NCBI GenBank assembly: GCA_963628435.1
Contig: CAVGEY010000022.1
Location: 1-22,815 of the forward strand
Reading direction: 5' to 3'
From: CAKSQF01 sp963628435
GTDB lineage: Bacteria > Bacillota > Clostridia > Oscillospirales > CAG-272
Length of the DNA: 22,815 nucleotides
The notes below the pieces were generated by a model, which was not told the DNA's origin, did not search any database, and saw only the letters and a program-made list of their open reading frames with translations. Position numbers and translations under genes: made by a program. Positions 14,633-22,244 of this stretch are shown here, piece by piece. Positions within the stretch are counted from its first letter, which is position 1. The number at the start of each line of letters is the position of its first letter.

Positions 14633-16447
14633 ATGAAGAGAAGCGAAAACGAAAACAAAAAGTACAGCATATCGAAAATGCTGCTTGAATTTCTGCACGG
14701 GTCGGGAAAATATTATTTTCTGACGGTGATAACAATTCTTATAAGTTCGGCCGCCGATATGATAAATCCGCAGATCATCAGCTTTACCGTCGACTCGATT
14801 ATCGACAGCAAAATTCCCGAACTGCCGTCGTTTGCCCTGAAAATCGTAGAAGCGGCGGGCGGCGTCGCCTATCTCTCGAAAAATCTGTGGCTTATCGCGC
14901 TTGCGATAGTTCTGGTCGCCGCCGTTTCGGCATCCATGCGCTATCTCTTTACCGTTTCGTATACAAAAGCCGCCGAAACGACGGTGCAGACGATCCGCAA
15001 CCGCCTTTTTTCGCATATCGAGCATCTGCCCTTCTCGTGGCACATGAAAAATCAGACCGGCGACATCATTCAGCGCTGCACCTCAGATGTCGATATGGTC
15101 AAACGTTTTCTGTCCGAGCAGCTCGTGTCGGTGTTCAGAATAATCGTTCTTATCCTGCTCGCGCTTTATTTTATGTTTTCGATGAATGTACGTCTTGCGG
15201 TGATTGCGCTTATCACAATGCCGGTAATAGTCGGATATTCGGCACTTTTTCACCGCATAATCGGGCGGAAATTCGAGGACTGCGATGAAAACGAAGGCAG
15301 ACTTTCGGCGATAGTTCAGGAAAATCTTACCGGCGTTCGCGTGGTGCGGGCGTTCGGCAAGGAAAGCTATGAAAAAGAAAAATTCGGGAAACAGAATGAT
15401 TTTTACTGCGGTCTCTGGGAAAAACTCGGCAATGTCATGTCGGCGTTCTGGTGCTCGTCCGATTTCGTTTCGGGACTTCAGGTAATGCTGATAATTGTTT
15501 TCGGCGCGGTTATGTGCGCGCACGGCGAAATGACCGCAGGCAGATACATCGCCTTTATCTCGTACAACTCGATGCTTGTCTGGCCGATAAGACAGCTCGG
15601 ACGCATGATTTCCGAGCTCAGCAAGGCGACCGTCTCGATGAAGCGAATAGCATATATACTCTCGTCTGAGCCGGAGCATGATAAGCCGAACGCGCTCACA
15701 CCCGATCTTAACGGCGATATTGTGTTCGAACATGTGAATTTCGCATACGACAACTGTCCGCAGGTGCTTACCGACATAAATCTCGAAATCAAGGCCGGCA
15801 GTACGCTCGGCATACTCGGCGCGACAGGATCCGGCAAATCGACGCTCATGTACCTGCTTGACAGGCTTTACGATCTGCCCGCCGAAAACGGCAGAATCAC
15901 AATCGGCGGCATCGATATTGCCGATATGAAGGCGAAATGGGTGAGAAGCCAAATCGGAATGGTGTTGCAGGAGCCTTTCCTCTTTTCAAAGACACTTGAG
16001 GAAAACATCGGCATCGCGTCAGACAAAATCACCCTTTCCGAAATCAGGGAGGCGGCAAAAATCGCCTGCCTTGACGATGCGGTAAGTCAGTTCGCGAACG
16101 GTTATGACACATTTGTCGGAGAACGCGGGGTAACTCTTTCGGGCGGTCAGAAGCAGAGGGCGGCAATCGCGCGCATGCTGACCGGGAAAAAGCCGATAAT
16201 GATATTCGATGATTCGCTGTCGGCGGTCGATACCGAAACCGATGCGAAAATCCGCGCCGCTCTTGCCGGAAATACGGGCGACGCGACCGTGATTCTCATT
16301 GCTCACAGAATAACGACTCTCATGCACGCCGATAAGATAATCGTGCTTGACAAGGGCAGAATCGCCGAAGAGGGAACTCACGATGAGCTTTGCGCGAAGG
16401 GCGGGCTCTACGCAAAAATATACGCCATTCAGACGAATATGAACTGA
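14633..16447 (+). CDS. ABC exporter half-transporter, subunit with degenerate ATP site
   Basis: A 604-residue membrane ATPase: a six-helix exporter domain (about 25-325) fused to a nucleotide-binding domain (about 363-604). Motifs: Walker A GATGSGKST (396-404), Q-loop VLQEPF, signature LSGGQ (502-506), Walker B IMIFDD (522-527) and switch His in LIAHRITT. Position 527, normally the catalytic Glu, is Asp. With the second subunit's altered signature this gives one degenerate and one working ATP site, as in heterodimeric exporters such as TM287/288 and BmrCD. Start ATG at 14633 follows GGAAAGG by 12 nt. It is co-transcribed with the partner gene about 100 nt downstream. Likely cargo is drugs, lipids or peptides; none is indicated. 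Confidence 0.93.
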   Translation: MKRSENENKKYSISKMLLEFLHGSGKYYFLTVITILISSAADMINPQIISFTVDSIIDSKIPELPSFALKIVEAAGGVAYLSKNLWLIALAIVLVAAVSASMRYLFTVSYTKAAETTVQTIRNRLFSHIEHLPFSWHMKNQTGDIIQRCTSDVDMVKRFLSEQLVSVFRIIVLILLALYFMFSMNVRLAVIALITMPVIVGYSALFHRIIGRKFEDCDENEGRLSAIVQENLTGVRVVRAFGKESYEKEKFGKQNDFYCGLWEKLGNVMSAFWCSSDFVSGLQVMLIIVFGAVMCAHGEMTAGRYIAFISYNSMLVWPIRQLGRMISELSKATVSMKRIAYILSSEPEHDKPNALTPDLNGDIVFEHVNFAYDNCPQVLTDINLEIKAGSTLGILGATGSGKSTLMYLLDRLYDLPAENGRITIGGIDIADMKAKWVRSQIGMVLQEPFLFSKTLEENIGIASDKITLSEIREAAKIACLDDAVSQFANGYDTFVGERGVTLSGGQKQRAAIARMLTGKKPIMIFDDSLSAVDTETDAKIRAALAGNTGDATVILIAHRITTLMHADKIIVLDKGRIAEEGTHDELCAKGGLYAKIYAIQTNMN

Positions 16448-16549
16448 AAAAGCCGGACGGGGCGGTAATTCCAAACGCCGAACCGTTCTTACACCTTTTA
16501 TTTCGGCAGAGCCGAAAGCGGAAAATCACAAGAAAGGCATCGCATAATT

Positions 16550-18388
16550 ATGGCAGAGAATAAAGACAATAATCGGAAAGGCAAGAACGGGCAGAAGCTG
16601 CGCTTTTTCGGCATACCGAAGCTCTTTCCTTATCTGAAAAATTATAAAAAGCAGTATATCATAATGGTTCTGCTCGGTGTTCTGTCGAGCGGAGTCGATA
16701 TTCTGCTGCCGTTTTTTCAGCGTTACGCGATAAATACCTATGCGGGTACCGGAGTGCTTGATACGCTTGCTCTTTTTATAGTTCTGTATATCGGTGTGCT
16801 GCTCATATCTTCACTCGCAAACTATGTGTCCTGTTATCTTTCAAACTACATTGAGGTGAATGTCGACAGACTGCTGCGTGAGCGCGCGTTCAATCATCTT
16901 CAGACGCTCTCTTTTTCCTATTTCAATCAGAACAGCGTCGGATATATCCATTCGCGCATTATGAGCGATACCTCGCGAATCGGCGAATTTGTTTCATGGA
17001 GCCTGATGGACGGTGTTTGGCAGATAACCTATATGGTCGGTGCCGCGGCAGTCATGCTTTTCGTCAATTTCAAACTCGCGCTTCTCATTCTCGCGGTCGT
17101 GCCGATTGTCGCGTTTCTCATATCTCTTCTCGAAAAGAAGCTGACCGAACTCAACAGAAAAATCAGGGATATCAACTCGAAAATTTCGGGCGATTACAAT
17201 GAGGCGATAACCGGAGCGAAAACGGTGAAATCGCTTGTTGTCGAGGATAAAATCGAAAGAGATTTCAAAAAAGACAGCTTTGATATGAAAAAAGAATCGG
17301 TAAAGGCATCACGCATACGCGCGCTGTTCGGTTCGACGACAATTTTCGCATCATCGCTCACTCTCGCAATCGTGCTTTGGCGGGGCGGAATCATCACACA
17401 GAGCGGAGTTATGCAGATAGGTACGCTTTCTCTGCTTATGTCTTACGCGCAGGGCATAATCGAGCCGATACGCTGGGTGGTTGATACCGTATCGAGCCTT
17501 ATCTCGGTCGAGGTGAACATCGAACGTCTGACAAAACTCATTGCGACAGAGTCGGATGTCATCGACCGCCCCGATGTTATCGAAAAATACGGAACGACAT
17601 TCGAGCCGAAAAAGGAAAACTGGGAAGAACTTGACGGCGACATCGAATTTTCGGATGTAACATTCAAATATCCCGACGGTGAGGAAACGGTGCTTGACGG
17701 CTTCAGCCTGAAAATACCGAAAGGGGCGAACATCGCGATAGTCGGCGAAACCGGCGCGGGAAAATCGACTCTCGTCAATCTCGTGTGCAGATTTTACGAG
17801 CCGACAGAGGGCAAAATACTGATTGACGGCAAAGATGCGCGGGACAGATCACAGCTCTGGCTGCACAGTCACATCGGATATGTGCTTCAGACACCGCATC
17901 TTTTCTCGGGAACGATTGCCGAAAATCTGCGCTACGCCAAGCCCGACGCTACCGATGAGGAGATAAACGAGGCACTGAAACGCGTATCCGCCGATGAGGT
18001 TGTCGCGAAAATGGAAAAAGGACTTGACAGCGATGTCGGCGAATGCGGCGATCTTCTTTCGACCGGAGAAAAACAGCTTATATCGTTCGCGAGAGCGGTT
18101 CTCGCCGATCCGCGCATACTTATACTCGATGAGGCGACCGCATCGGTCGATACGATTACCGAAAAGAAGATACAGGCGGCGATAAACGAAATAACCGAGG
18201 GCAGAACGTCAATCGTAATTGCGCACAGACTGTCTACGGTAAGAGATGCCGACAACATTCTCGTGGTCAAAAACGGTAAAATCGTCGAACAGGGCAGACA
18301 CAACGAGCTTATGGCCATGAAGGGACATTATTACGGTCTGTATACCCGTCAGTATGAGGAGGATGCCACCGCAAACGTGCTGAAATGA
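16550..18388 (+). CDS. ABC exporter half-transporter, subunit with catalytic Glu
   Basis: A 612-residue partner of the preceding ABC protein. The exporter membrane domain is about 30-325 and the nucleotide-binding domain about 363-612. Walker A GETGAGKST is at 399-407, Walker B ILILDE at 523-528 with the catalytic Glu528, and the switch His is in VIAHRLST. The signature is altered to LSTGEKQ (503-509) instead of LSGGQ. Together with Asp527 in the partner this makes the asymmetric site pair expected of an obligate heterodimer. The N-terminus is a charged 20-residue tail. ATG at 16550 has AGAAAGG upstream. No terminator hairpin was seen after the stop; the next promoter is at 18450. Confidence 0.93.
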   Translation: MAENKDNNRKGKNGQKLRFFGIPKLFPYLKNYKKQYIIMVLLGVLSSGVDILLPFFQRYAINTYAGTGVLDTLALFIVLYIGVLLISSLANYVSCYLSNYIEVNVDRLLRERAFNHLQTLSFSYFNQNSVGYIHSRIMSDTSRIGEFVSWSLMDGVWQITYMVGAAAVMLFVNFKLALLILAVVPIVAFLISLLEKKLTELNRKIRDINSKISGDYNEAITGAKTVKSLVVEDKIERDFKKDSFDMKKESVKASRIRALFGSTTIFASSLTLAIVLWRGGIITQSGVMQIGTLSLLMSYAQGIIEPIRWVVDTVSSLISVEVNIERLTKLIATESDVIDRPDVIEKYGTTFEPKKENWEELDGDIEFSDVTFKYPDGEETVLDGFSLKIPKGANIAIVGETGAGKSTLVNLVCRFYEPTEGKILIDGKDARDRSQLWLHSHIGYVLQTPHLFSGTIAENLRYAKPDATDEEINEALKRVSADEVVAKMEKGLDSDVGECGDLLSTGEKQLISFARAVLADPRILILDEATASVDTITEKKIQAAINEITEGRTSIVIAHRLSTVRDADNILVVKNGKIVEQGRHNELMAMKGHYYGLYTRQYEEDATANVLK

Positions 18389-18449
18389 GTATATGCATAA
18401 CCGAATGAAAAAATATTCAAAAAAATCTGAATAAATTTGCAAAAACCTC

Positions 18450-18478
18450 TTGACAAATGAATTTTTATGCACTATAAT
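18450..18478 (+). promoter_or_regulatory. Consensus promoter of the amino acid importer operon
   Basis: Perfect TTGACA (18450-18455), 17-nt spacer, perfect TATAAT (18473-18478). Predicted start is about 18485, immediately before a tandem repeat. Confidence 0.9.
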
Positions 18479-18487
18479 AGCACCATC

Positions 18488-18507
18488 AACTTCAAACAAC
18501 TTCAAAC
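18488..18507 (+). repeat. Perfect tandem 10-bp repeat in the importer leader
   Basis: AACTTCAAAC occurs twice head to tail (18488-18497, 18498-18507), a few bases after the predicted transcription start and 11 nt before the GGAGG ribosome binding site (18519-18523). The position fits an operator or a leader element. It could also be a simple replication-slippage duplication. Confidence 0.85.
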
Positions 18508-18532
18508 ATTCATTTAACGGAGGAAAAACAAC

Positions 18533-19381
18533 ATGAAAAAAGTATTATCGGTTATCTCGTTTGCGATCTGCCTTGTAATGATTGCATCCGCATTTGCGGG
18601 CTGCGCAACCGAGAAGAAAACGGCAAAAGTCATAGACATCGAGCTCACCCAGGAAGATTACGCATTCGGCGTAGACAAGGATCAGCCCGAACTGCTTGAA
18701 AAAGTAAACGCGTTCATCGAGAAGATTCAGAGCAACGGCAAGTTCGATGAAATCTGCGACCACTATTTCGGCACATCCGAAAAGGTCGGCGTAACATCCG
18801 CCGAACTCGACACGACAAAAGATCAGCTTGTTGTGGCTACCAACGCAAGCTTCGAGCCTTTTGAATTCAAAGAAGGCGACAAATACTACGGAATCGATAT
18901 GGAAATCGCCGCACTGCTTGCCGAAGAGCTCGGACTTGAACTCGTAATCAGCGATATGGATTTTGACGCGGTCTGCCTCAGCGTAGGCCAGCACAAGTGC
19001 GACATCGCAATGGCAGGTCTTACCGTTAAGGAAGACAGAAAAGAGTATGTGACCTTCTCGAACACCTACTACAAGGCATCTCAGAAGCTGATTGTCGTCG
19101 ACGGCGACACAACATTCGATGACTGCAAAACCGCCGAAGACATTGTCGCAAAGCTCGCCTCGTTCGACAGTTCGGTAACGGTCGGTGTCCAGAACGGCAC
19201 AACAGGCAATATGTATGTGACAAACGGTGAAGGCTACGAAAGCAACAACTTCAAGGTAACCTGCAAGGGCTACAAGAACGGCTCGCTTGCCGTACAGGAT
19301 ATGCTCAACGGCAATATTCAGTATGTGGTAATCGACTCCGCTCCCGCCGACAGCATCGTAAAGGCATTCAATCAGCAGTAA
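18533..19381 (+). CDS. Amino acid ABC transporter substrate-binding lipoprotein, apparently circularly permuted
   Basis: A 282-residue exported lipoprotein: signal peptide with lipobox AFAGC, Cys at 24. It belongs to solute-binding family 3 (polar amino acids). The usual start of the mature domain (DQLVVATNASFEPFEF, then YYGIDMEIAALLAEELG) appears only at 97-112 and onward. Residues 31-80 instead match the usual end of the family: a KVIDIELTQEDYAFGV strand, a DQPELLEKVNAFIEKI helix and FDEICDHYFG. The protein stops at IDSAPADSIVKAFNQQ, exactly where that end segment would normally follow. Residues 81-96 form the new linker. It is the first gene of an SBP-permease-ATPase operon, with GGAGG before ATG 18533. 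Codon choice (AAC, AAG, GGC, TTC) looks biased towards high expression. Confidence 0.9.
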   Translation: MKKVLSVISFAICLVMIASAFAGCATEKKTAKVIDIELTQEDYAFGVDKDQPELLEKVNAFIEKIQSNGKFDEICDHYFGTSEKVGVTSAELDTTKDQLVVATNASFEPFEFKEGDKYYGIDMEIAALLAEELGLELVISDMDFDAVCLSVGQHKCDIAMAGLTVKEDRKEYVTFSNTYYKASQKLIVVDGDTTFDDCKTAEDIVAKLASFDSSVTVGVQNGTTGNMYVTNGEGYESNNFKVTCKGYKNGSLAVQDMLNGNIQYVVIDSAPADSIVKAFNQQ

Positions 19382-19393
19382 ACCGAAGCGAAA

Positions 19394-19414
19394 AATAAAG
19401 AATAAAGAATAAAG
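19394..19414 (+). repeat. Three tandem copies of a 7-bp unit
   Basis: AATAAAG repeated three times without mismatch just after the binding-protein stop codon. Probably slippage-generated; it could vary between strains. Confidence 0.85.
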
Positions 19415-19424
19415 AAGCGGATAT

Positions 19425-19456
19425 CGGGGTTGTCGGGCATCGGTCGGGCAACCTCG
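19425..19456 (+). other. Intercistronic stem-loop between binding-protein and permease genes
   Basis: CGGGGTTG (19425-19432) pairs with CAACCTCG (19449-19456), including one G-U pair, around a 16-nt loop. There is no T run, so it is not a full terminator. Such hairpins often protect the upstream message and let the binding protein be made in excess of the membrane parts; that role is inferred here. Confidence 0.55.
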
Positions 19457-19464
19457 GAATCTGT

Positions 19465-19492
19465 TTATAACACCCGAATTATAACACCCGAA
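19465..19492 (+). repeat. Perfect tandem 14-bp repeat before the permease gene
   Basis: TTATAACACCCGAA occurs twice head to tail (19465-19478, 19479-19492). The second copy runs into the GAAAGGA ribosome binding site of the permease. It may be a slippage duplication or a binding site. Confidence 0.88.
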
Positions 19493-19503
19493 AGGACATA
19501 TAA

Positions 19504-20214
19504 ATGTCAGGCATTGAACGGAAAATTCAAACATTCATAAAATATTTTATCGATTACGGCGGCTACCGCGATGTTCTTGCCGGCCTGAAAAATACCGCGA
19601 TAATCGCGGTTCTCGGTCTTTTGATCGGTATTGTCATCGGAACGCTGATCGCAAGCGTGCGCGTTATGCCGAAATATAAGCTGCTGCCCCGAATTCTTGA
19701 CAGAATCTGCGCTTTTTACGTGGCGCTTTTCCGCGGCACTCCGATAGTTGTCCAGCTGCTTGTGTTTTATTATGTTCTGCTGCCGCTTATGGGACTTAAT
19801 CTCGATTCGGTCAGAGTTTCGGTTTCGGTGTTCGGCCTTAACAGCGGCGCATACATATCCGAAATCATGAGAAGCGGTATTCAGTCGGTAGACTCCGGAC
19901 AGATGGAGGGCGGCCGTTCGGTCGGACTTTCCTACTCCACGACAATGCTGCATATCGTCATTCCGCAGGCGATAAAGAACATTCTGCCGACGCTCGGCAA
20001 CGAATTTATCGCGCTTATAAAAGAGACTTCTGTTGTTTCATTTGTCGGCGCGACCGATATTTATGTCGCGTTCAACAAGATCGGCTCGAACAGCTATGAG
20101 TTTATGGTCCCGTACCTTGTCATGGCTCTGCTTTATGTTGTGATTGTACTTGTGATAACACTCTTTATAAAGCTGATGGAAAGGAGACTCGGAAAAAGTG
20201 ATAGAGGTCATTAA
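19504..20214 (+). CDS. Amino acid ABC transporter permease
   Basis: A 236-residue inner membrane permease of the HisM/GlnP family. Hydrophobic helices begin around residue 25. The RGTPIVVQLLVFYYVLLPL segment (about 77-95), the GAYISEIMRSGIQSVDSGQMEGGRSVGLS stretch and the EAA-like cytoplasmic loop leading to PQAIKNILPTLGNEFIALIKETS are typical of polar amino acid permeases. It would form a homodimer in the membrane. ATG at 19504 follows AAAGGA. Its last 17 nt overlap the ATPase gene, so these two are translationally coupled. Substrate cannot be assigned from the permease. Confidence 0.95.
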   Translation: MSGIERKIQTFIKYFIDYGGYRDVLAGLKNTAIIAVLGLLIGIVIGTLIASVRVMPKYKLLPRILDRICAFYVALFRGTPIVVQLLVFYYVLLPLMGLNLDSVRVSVSVFGLNSGAYISEIMRSGIQSVDSGQMEGGRSVGLSYSTTMLHIVIPQAIKNILPTLGNEFIALIKETSVVSFVGATDIYVAFNKIGSNSYEFMVPYLVMALLYVVIVLVITLFIKLMERRLGKSDRGH

Positions 20215-21022
20215 TCTGACAAAAAAATTCGGCAATACCGAAGTGCTTAAAGGAATCACAACCACGGTTGCCGACGGCGAAAAAGTCGTTGTAATCGGGC
20301 CGTCGGGAAGCGGAAAATCCACTTTTCTCCGCTGTCTGAACTGTATGGAGGATCCGACCGGCGGATCGATAATCTTCGAGGGAGAAGATCTCGCCGATAT
20401 GAAAGTCGACATAAATCTCCACCGCGAAAAGATGGGAATGGTCTTTCAGCAGTTTAATCTGTTCAACAATATGACGGTTGTCGAAAATATTATGTTTGCG
20501 CCGGTGCATATCGCAAATGTCAGGCTCGGTCAGAAAAAGAGACGCAATTTCGCGAGAAAAATCGCAAACATATTCAGAAAGAATAAGCTCGAACTCGAAA
20601 AAATCGAGGAAACGAAACGAACGATAAAAGAAAAAGCCTACAAACGCGCCTGCGAACTGCTTGACAGAATCGGACTGCGCGACAAGGAAAACGTCTATCC
20701 GTCGACTCTTTCGGGCGGGCAGAAGCAGAGAATCGCGATACTCAGATCGCTTGCGATGAATCCGAAGGTTATTCTTTTCGATGAGCCGACATCCGCGCTC
20801 GATCCCGAAATGGTCGGCGAGGTGCTCGACCTTATACGCGAACTTGCCGCCGAAGGAATGACGATGGTCATTGTGACTCACGAGATGGGATTTGCCCGTG
20901 AGGTCGCCGACAGGGTGATCTTTATGAGCGACGGAGTGATTACCGAAGAGGGAACGCCCTCCGAACTTTTCGACAATCCCAAAAATCCGCGAACACAGCA
21001 GTTTCTGAACTGCGTGCTCTGA
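20198..21022 (+). CDS. Amino acid ABC transporter ATP-binding protein with helical-domain insertion
   Basis: A 274-residue cytosolic ATPase of the GlnQ/HisP family, energising the importer. Motifs: Walker A GPSGSGKST (34-42), Q-loop VFQQFNLF (82-89), signature LSGGQKQR (171-178), Walker B VILFDEPTSALD (191-202) and H-loop VTHEMGF. Between APVHI and the helix before the signature, residues about 107-145 form a very basic stretch with many K/R and alternating E. This makes the protein 30 or so residues longer than usual GlnQ (about 240). The start is GTG at 20198, with GGAG upstream, inside the permease gene. The operon ends at a strong terminator. Confidence 0.95.
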   Translation: MIEVINLTKKFGNTEVLKGITTTVADGEKVVVIGPSGSGKSTFLRCLNCMEDPTGGSIIFEGEDLADMKVDINLHREKMGMVFQQFNLFNNMTVVENIMFAPVHIANVRLGQKKRRNFARKIANIFRKNKLELEKIEETKRTIKEKAYKRACELLDRIGLRDKENVYPSTLSGGQKQRIAILRSLAMNPKVILFDEPTSALDPEMVGEVLDLIRELAAEGMTMVIVTHEMGFAREVADRVIFMSDGVITEEGTPSELFDNPKNPRTQQFLNCVL

Positions 21023-21035
21023 AACGGAAATAAAC

Positions 21036-21075
21036 AAAAAACTTCCCGAAGTCGCAAGGCTTCGGGAAGTTTTGA
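21036..21075. terminator. Bidirectional terminator between importer operon and rsmA
   Basis: 11-bp stem (21041-21051 with 21060-21070), extended by A-T pairs, with an 8-nt loop, an A run before and TTTT after. It serves the ATPase gene on the plus strand and rsmA on the minus strand. Confidence 0.87.
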
Positions 21076-21077
21076 TA

Positions 21078-21950
21078 TTATAAGTGATTTTGTTTTGCCG
21101 CGAGAATTTCGTCGGCAAGTCTTGCGAAAGCGGCAATGTCAAGCCGTTCGCCCCTTACGGTCGGTTCAAGTCCCGCCGATATTACCGCAGACGACAGCCT
21201 GTCTTTCGGAATTTCGGGATACGCCGCCGAAAGGGCGTTCACCAGCGTTTTGCGCCGCTGACCGAACGAGGCCTTTATGACATCGAAAAAGAGATTTTTG
21301 TCGGCGACCTTTACGGGCGGCTCTTTGTAGAGATCGATTTTCACAACCGCGCTGTCGACTTTCGGTGCAGGCACGAAATTTCCCGCCGTGACATTGAACA
21401 GCTTTTTCGCCCGCCCGTAATAGGCAATCGATGCCGTAACCGCACCGTAGAGCGGCGAGCCGGCCTCCGATGTCATTCGGTCGGCGACCTCTTTTTGCAC
21501 CATTACGGTAATCGAATCGAATTTTATTTCCGATTCGAGCAGGAACATGATTATCGGCGTTGTGATGTAGTAGGGAAGATTTGCGCAGACGGCAATCTTT
21601 TCGCAGTCGGAGAATTGTTTTTTTACGGTTTCGGTCAGATTGAGTTTCAGTATGTCCGAGTTAATGACGGTTACATTGTCATATTCGGCGAGCGTTTTTT
21701 CGAGAATCGGTATAAGCGAGCCGTCGATTTCAACCGCCGTCACCGATTTTGCGTGTTCGCAGAGCTTCGCCGTCAGCGTTCCGATGCCGGGGCCGATTTC
21801 GAGGATCCCCGTGTTTTCATCGGCGGCGGAAAGCGCGATTCTTTCGACAACCGATTCGTTTATCAGAAAATTCTGTCCGTATTTCTTTTTGAATGTGGTC
21901 TGCTCTTCTCCGAGCAGCGACCGTATCACCGACAAATCGGTAAGTTTCAT
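21078..21950 (-). CDS. rsmA: 16S rRNA dimethyladenosine transferase
   Basis: A 290-residue SAM-dependent enzyme (KsgA) that dimethylates two adjacent adenines near the 3' end of 16S rRNA during small-subunit maturation. Motifs: KKYGQNFLI (22-30), SAM motif EIGPGIGTLT (51-60), VEIDGSLI (73-80) and the catalytic NLPYYIT (124-130). The C-terminal GQRRKTLVNAL is the typical rRNA-binding region. ATG at 21950 is preceded by a strong AAGGGGGA site. It lies downstream of tRNA-Thr and its terminator on the same strand. No convincing consensus promoter was seen between them, so its own promoter may be weak or readthrough may occur. Confidence 0.97.
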   Translation of the reverse strand: MKLTDLSVIRSLLGEEQTTFKKKYGQNFLINESVVERIALSAADENTGILEIGPGIGTLTAKLCEHAKSVTAVEIDGSLIPILEKTLAEYDNVTVINSDILKLNLTETVKKQFSDCEKIAVCANLPYYITTPIIMFLLESEIKFDSITVMVQKEVADRMTSEAGSPLYGAVTASIAYYGRAKKLFNVTAGNFVPAPKVDSAVVKIDLYKEPPVKVADKNLFFDVIKASFGQRRKTLVNALSAAYPEIPKDRLSSAVISAGLEPTVRGERLDIAAFARLADEILAAKQNHL

Positions 21951-21994
21951 CGAAAGTCCCCCTTCCCGCGGAATACCGAATATATCCGAATATG

Positions 21995-22024
21995 AAAAAA
22001 CCCGACTTACGAAGTCGGGTTTTT
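21995..22024 (-). terminator. Terminator of the tRNA-Thr gene
   Basis: 8-bp GC-rich stem (22001-22008 with 22012-22019), triloop, extended by flanking A/T pairs. On the minus strand it begins directly at the encoded CCA end of the tRNA, and its A/T arms could pair further. Confidence 0.87.
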
Positions 22025-22099
22025 GGAGCTGGTAGCCGGACTTGAACCGGCGACCTGCTGATTACGAATCAGCTGCTCTACCAACTGAGCCATACCAGC
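22024..22099 (-). tRNA. tRNA-Thr, anticodon CGU
   Basis: A 76-nt cloverleaf on the minus strand. Acceptor GCTGGTA pairs with TACCAGC, followed by discriminator T and an encoded CCA. The D arm contains AGTTGGTAGA. The anticodon stem GCTGA/TCAGC encloses loop TTCGTAA, giving anticodon CGT, which reads ACG (Thr). The T arm GCCGG/CCGGC has loop TTCAAGT. This is a single gene, not part of an array. Confidence 0.96.
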
Positions 22100-22103
22100 C
22101 TGT

Positions 22104-22120
22104 GCTGTCACCCGGACAGC
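22104..22120 (-). other. 5' leader hairpin of pre-tRNA-Thr
   Basis: GCTGTC/GACAGC with a 5-nt loop lies between the promoter and the tRNA 5' end on the minus strand. It would fold in the precursor before RNase P removes the leader. Confidence 0.5.
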
Positions 22121-22126
22121 CTTAAC

Positions 22127-22155
22127 AGTATATCACAGTACAGAGCGTTTGTCAA
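22127..22155 (-). promoter_or_regulatory. Promoter of the tRNA-Thr gene
   Basis: Minus strand TTGACA (22155-22150), 17-nt spacer, TATACT (22132-22127), about 28 nt before the tRNA. Confidence 0.85.
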
Positions 22156-22179
22156 GTGATTTGCGCTTTTTTGTTTTAT

Positions 22180-22218
22180 AAATCCGCCCGATGCCCAAAT
22201 GGGACATCGGGCGGATTT
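22180..22218 (-). terminator. Terminator of the pyruvate:ferredoxin oxidoreductase gene
   Basis: A 13-14-bp stem (22181-22193 with 22205-22217) with an inner CCC/GGG extension. On the minus strand it is followed by a T-containing tail. It lies 27 nt after the stop codon. Confidence 0.85.
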
Positions 22219-22244
22219 TATGTTGAACTTCCGATTTTGTTAAA

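Noticed and set aside
16198..16215. Asp in place of the catalytic Glu in the first ABC subunit, considered as a sign of a decayed gene
   Set aside because: The partner subunit has the matching altered signature and its own Glu, the normal pattern of a functional heterodimer.
18545..19534. 329-residue open frame on the minus strand opposite the binding-protein gene
   Set aside because: The opposite strand encodes a clear lipoprotein with promoter and ribosome binding site. This frame has a Cys/Val/Phe-rich composition typical of an antisense shadow.
20165..21142. 325-residue minus-strand frame opposite the ATPase gene
   Set aside because: It crosses the terminator and the end of rsmA and has no domain; it is a shadow of the ATPase gene.
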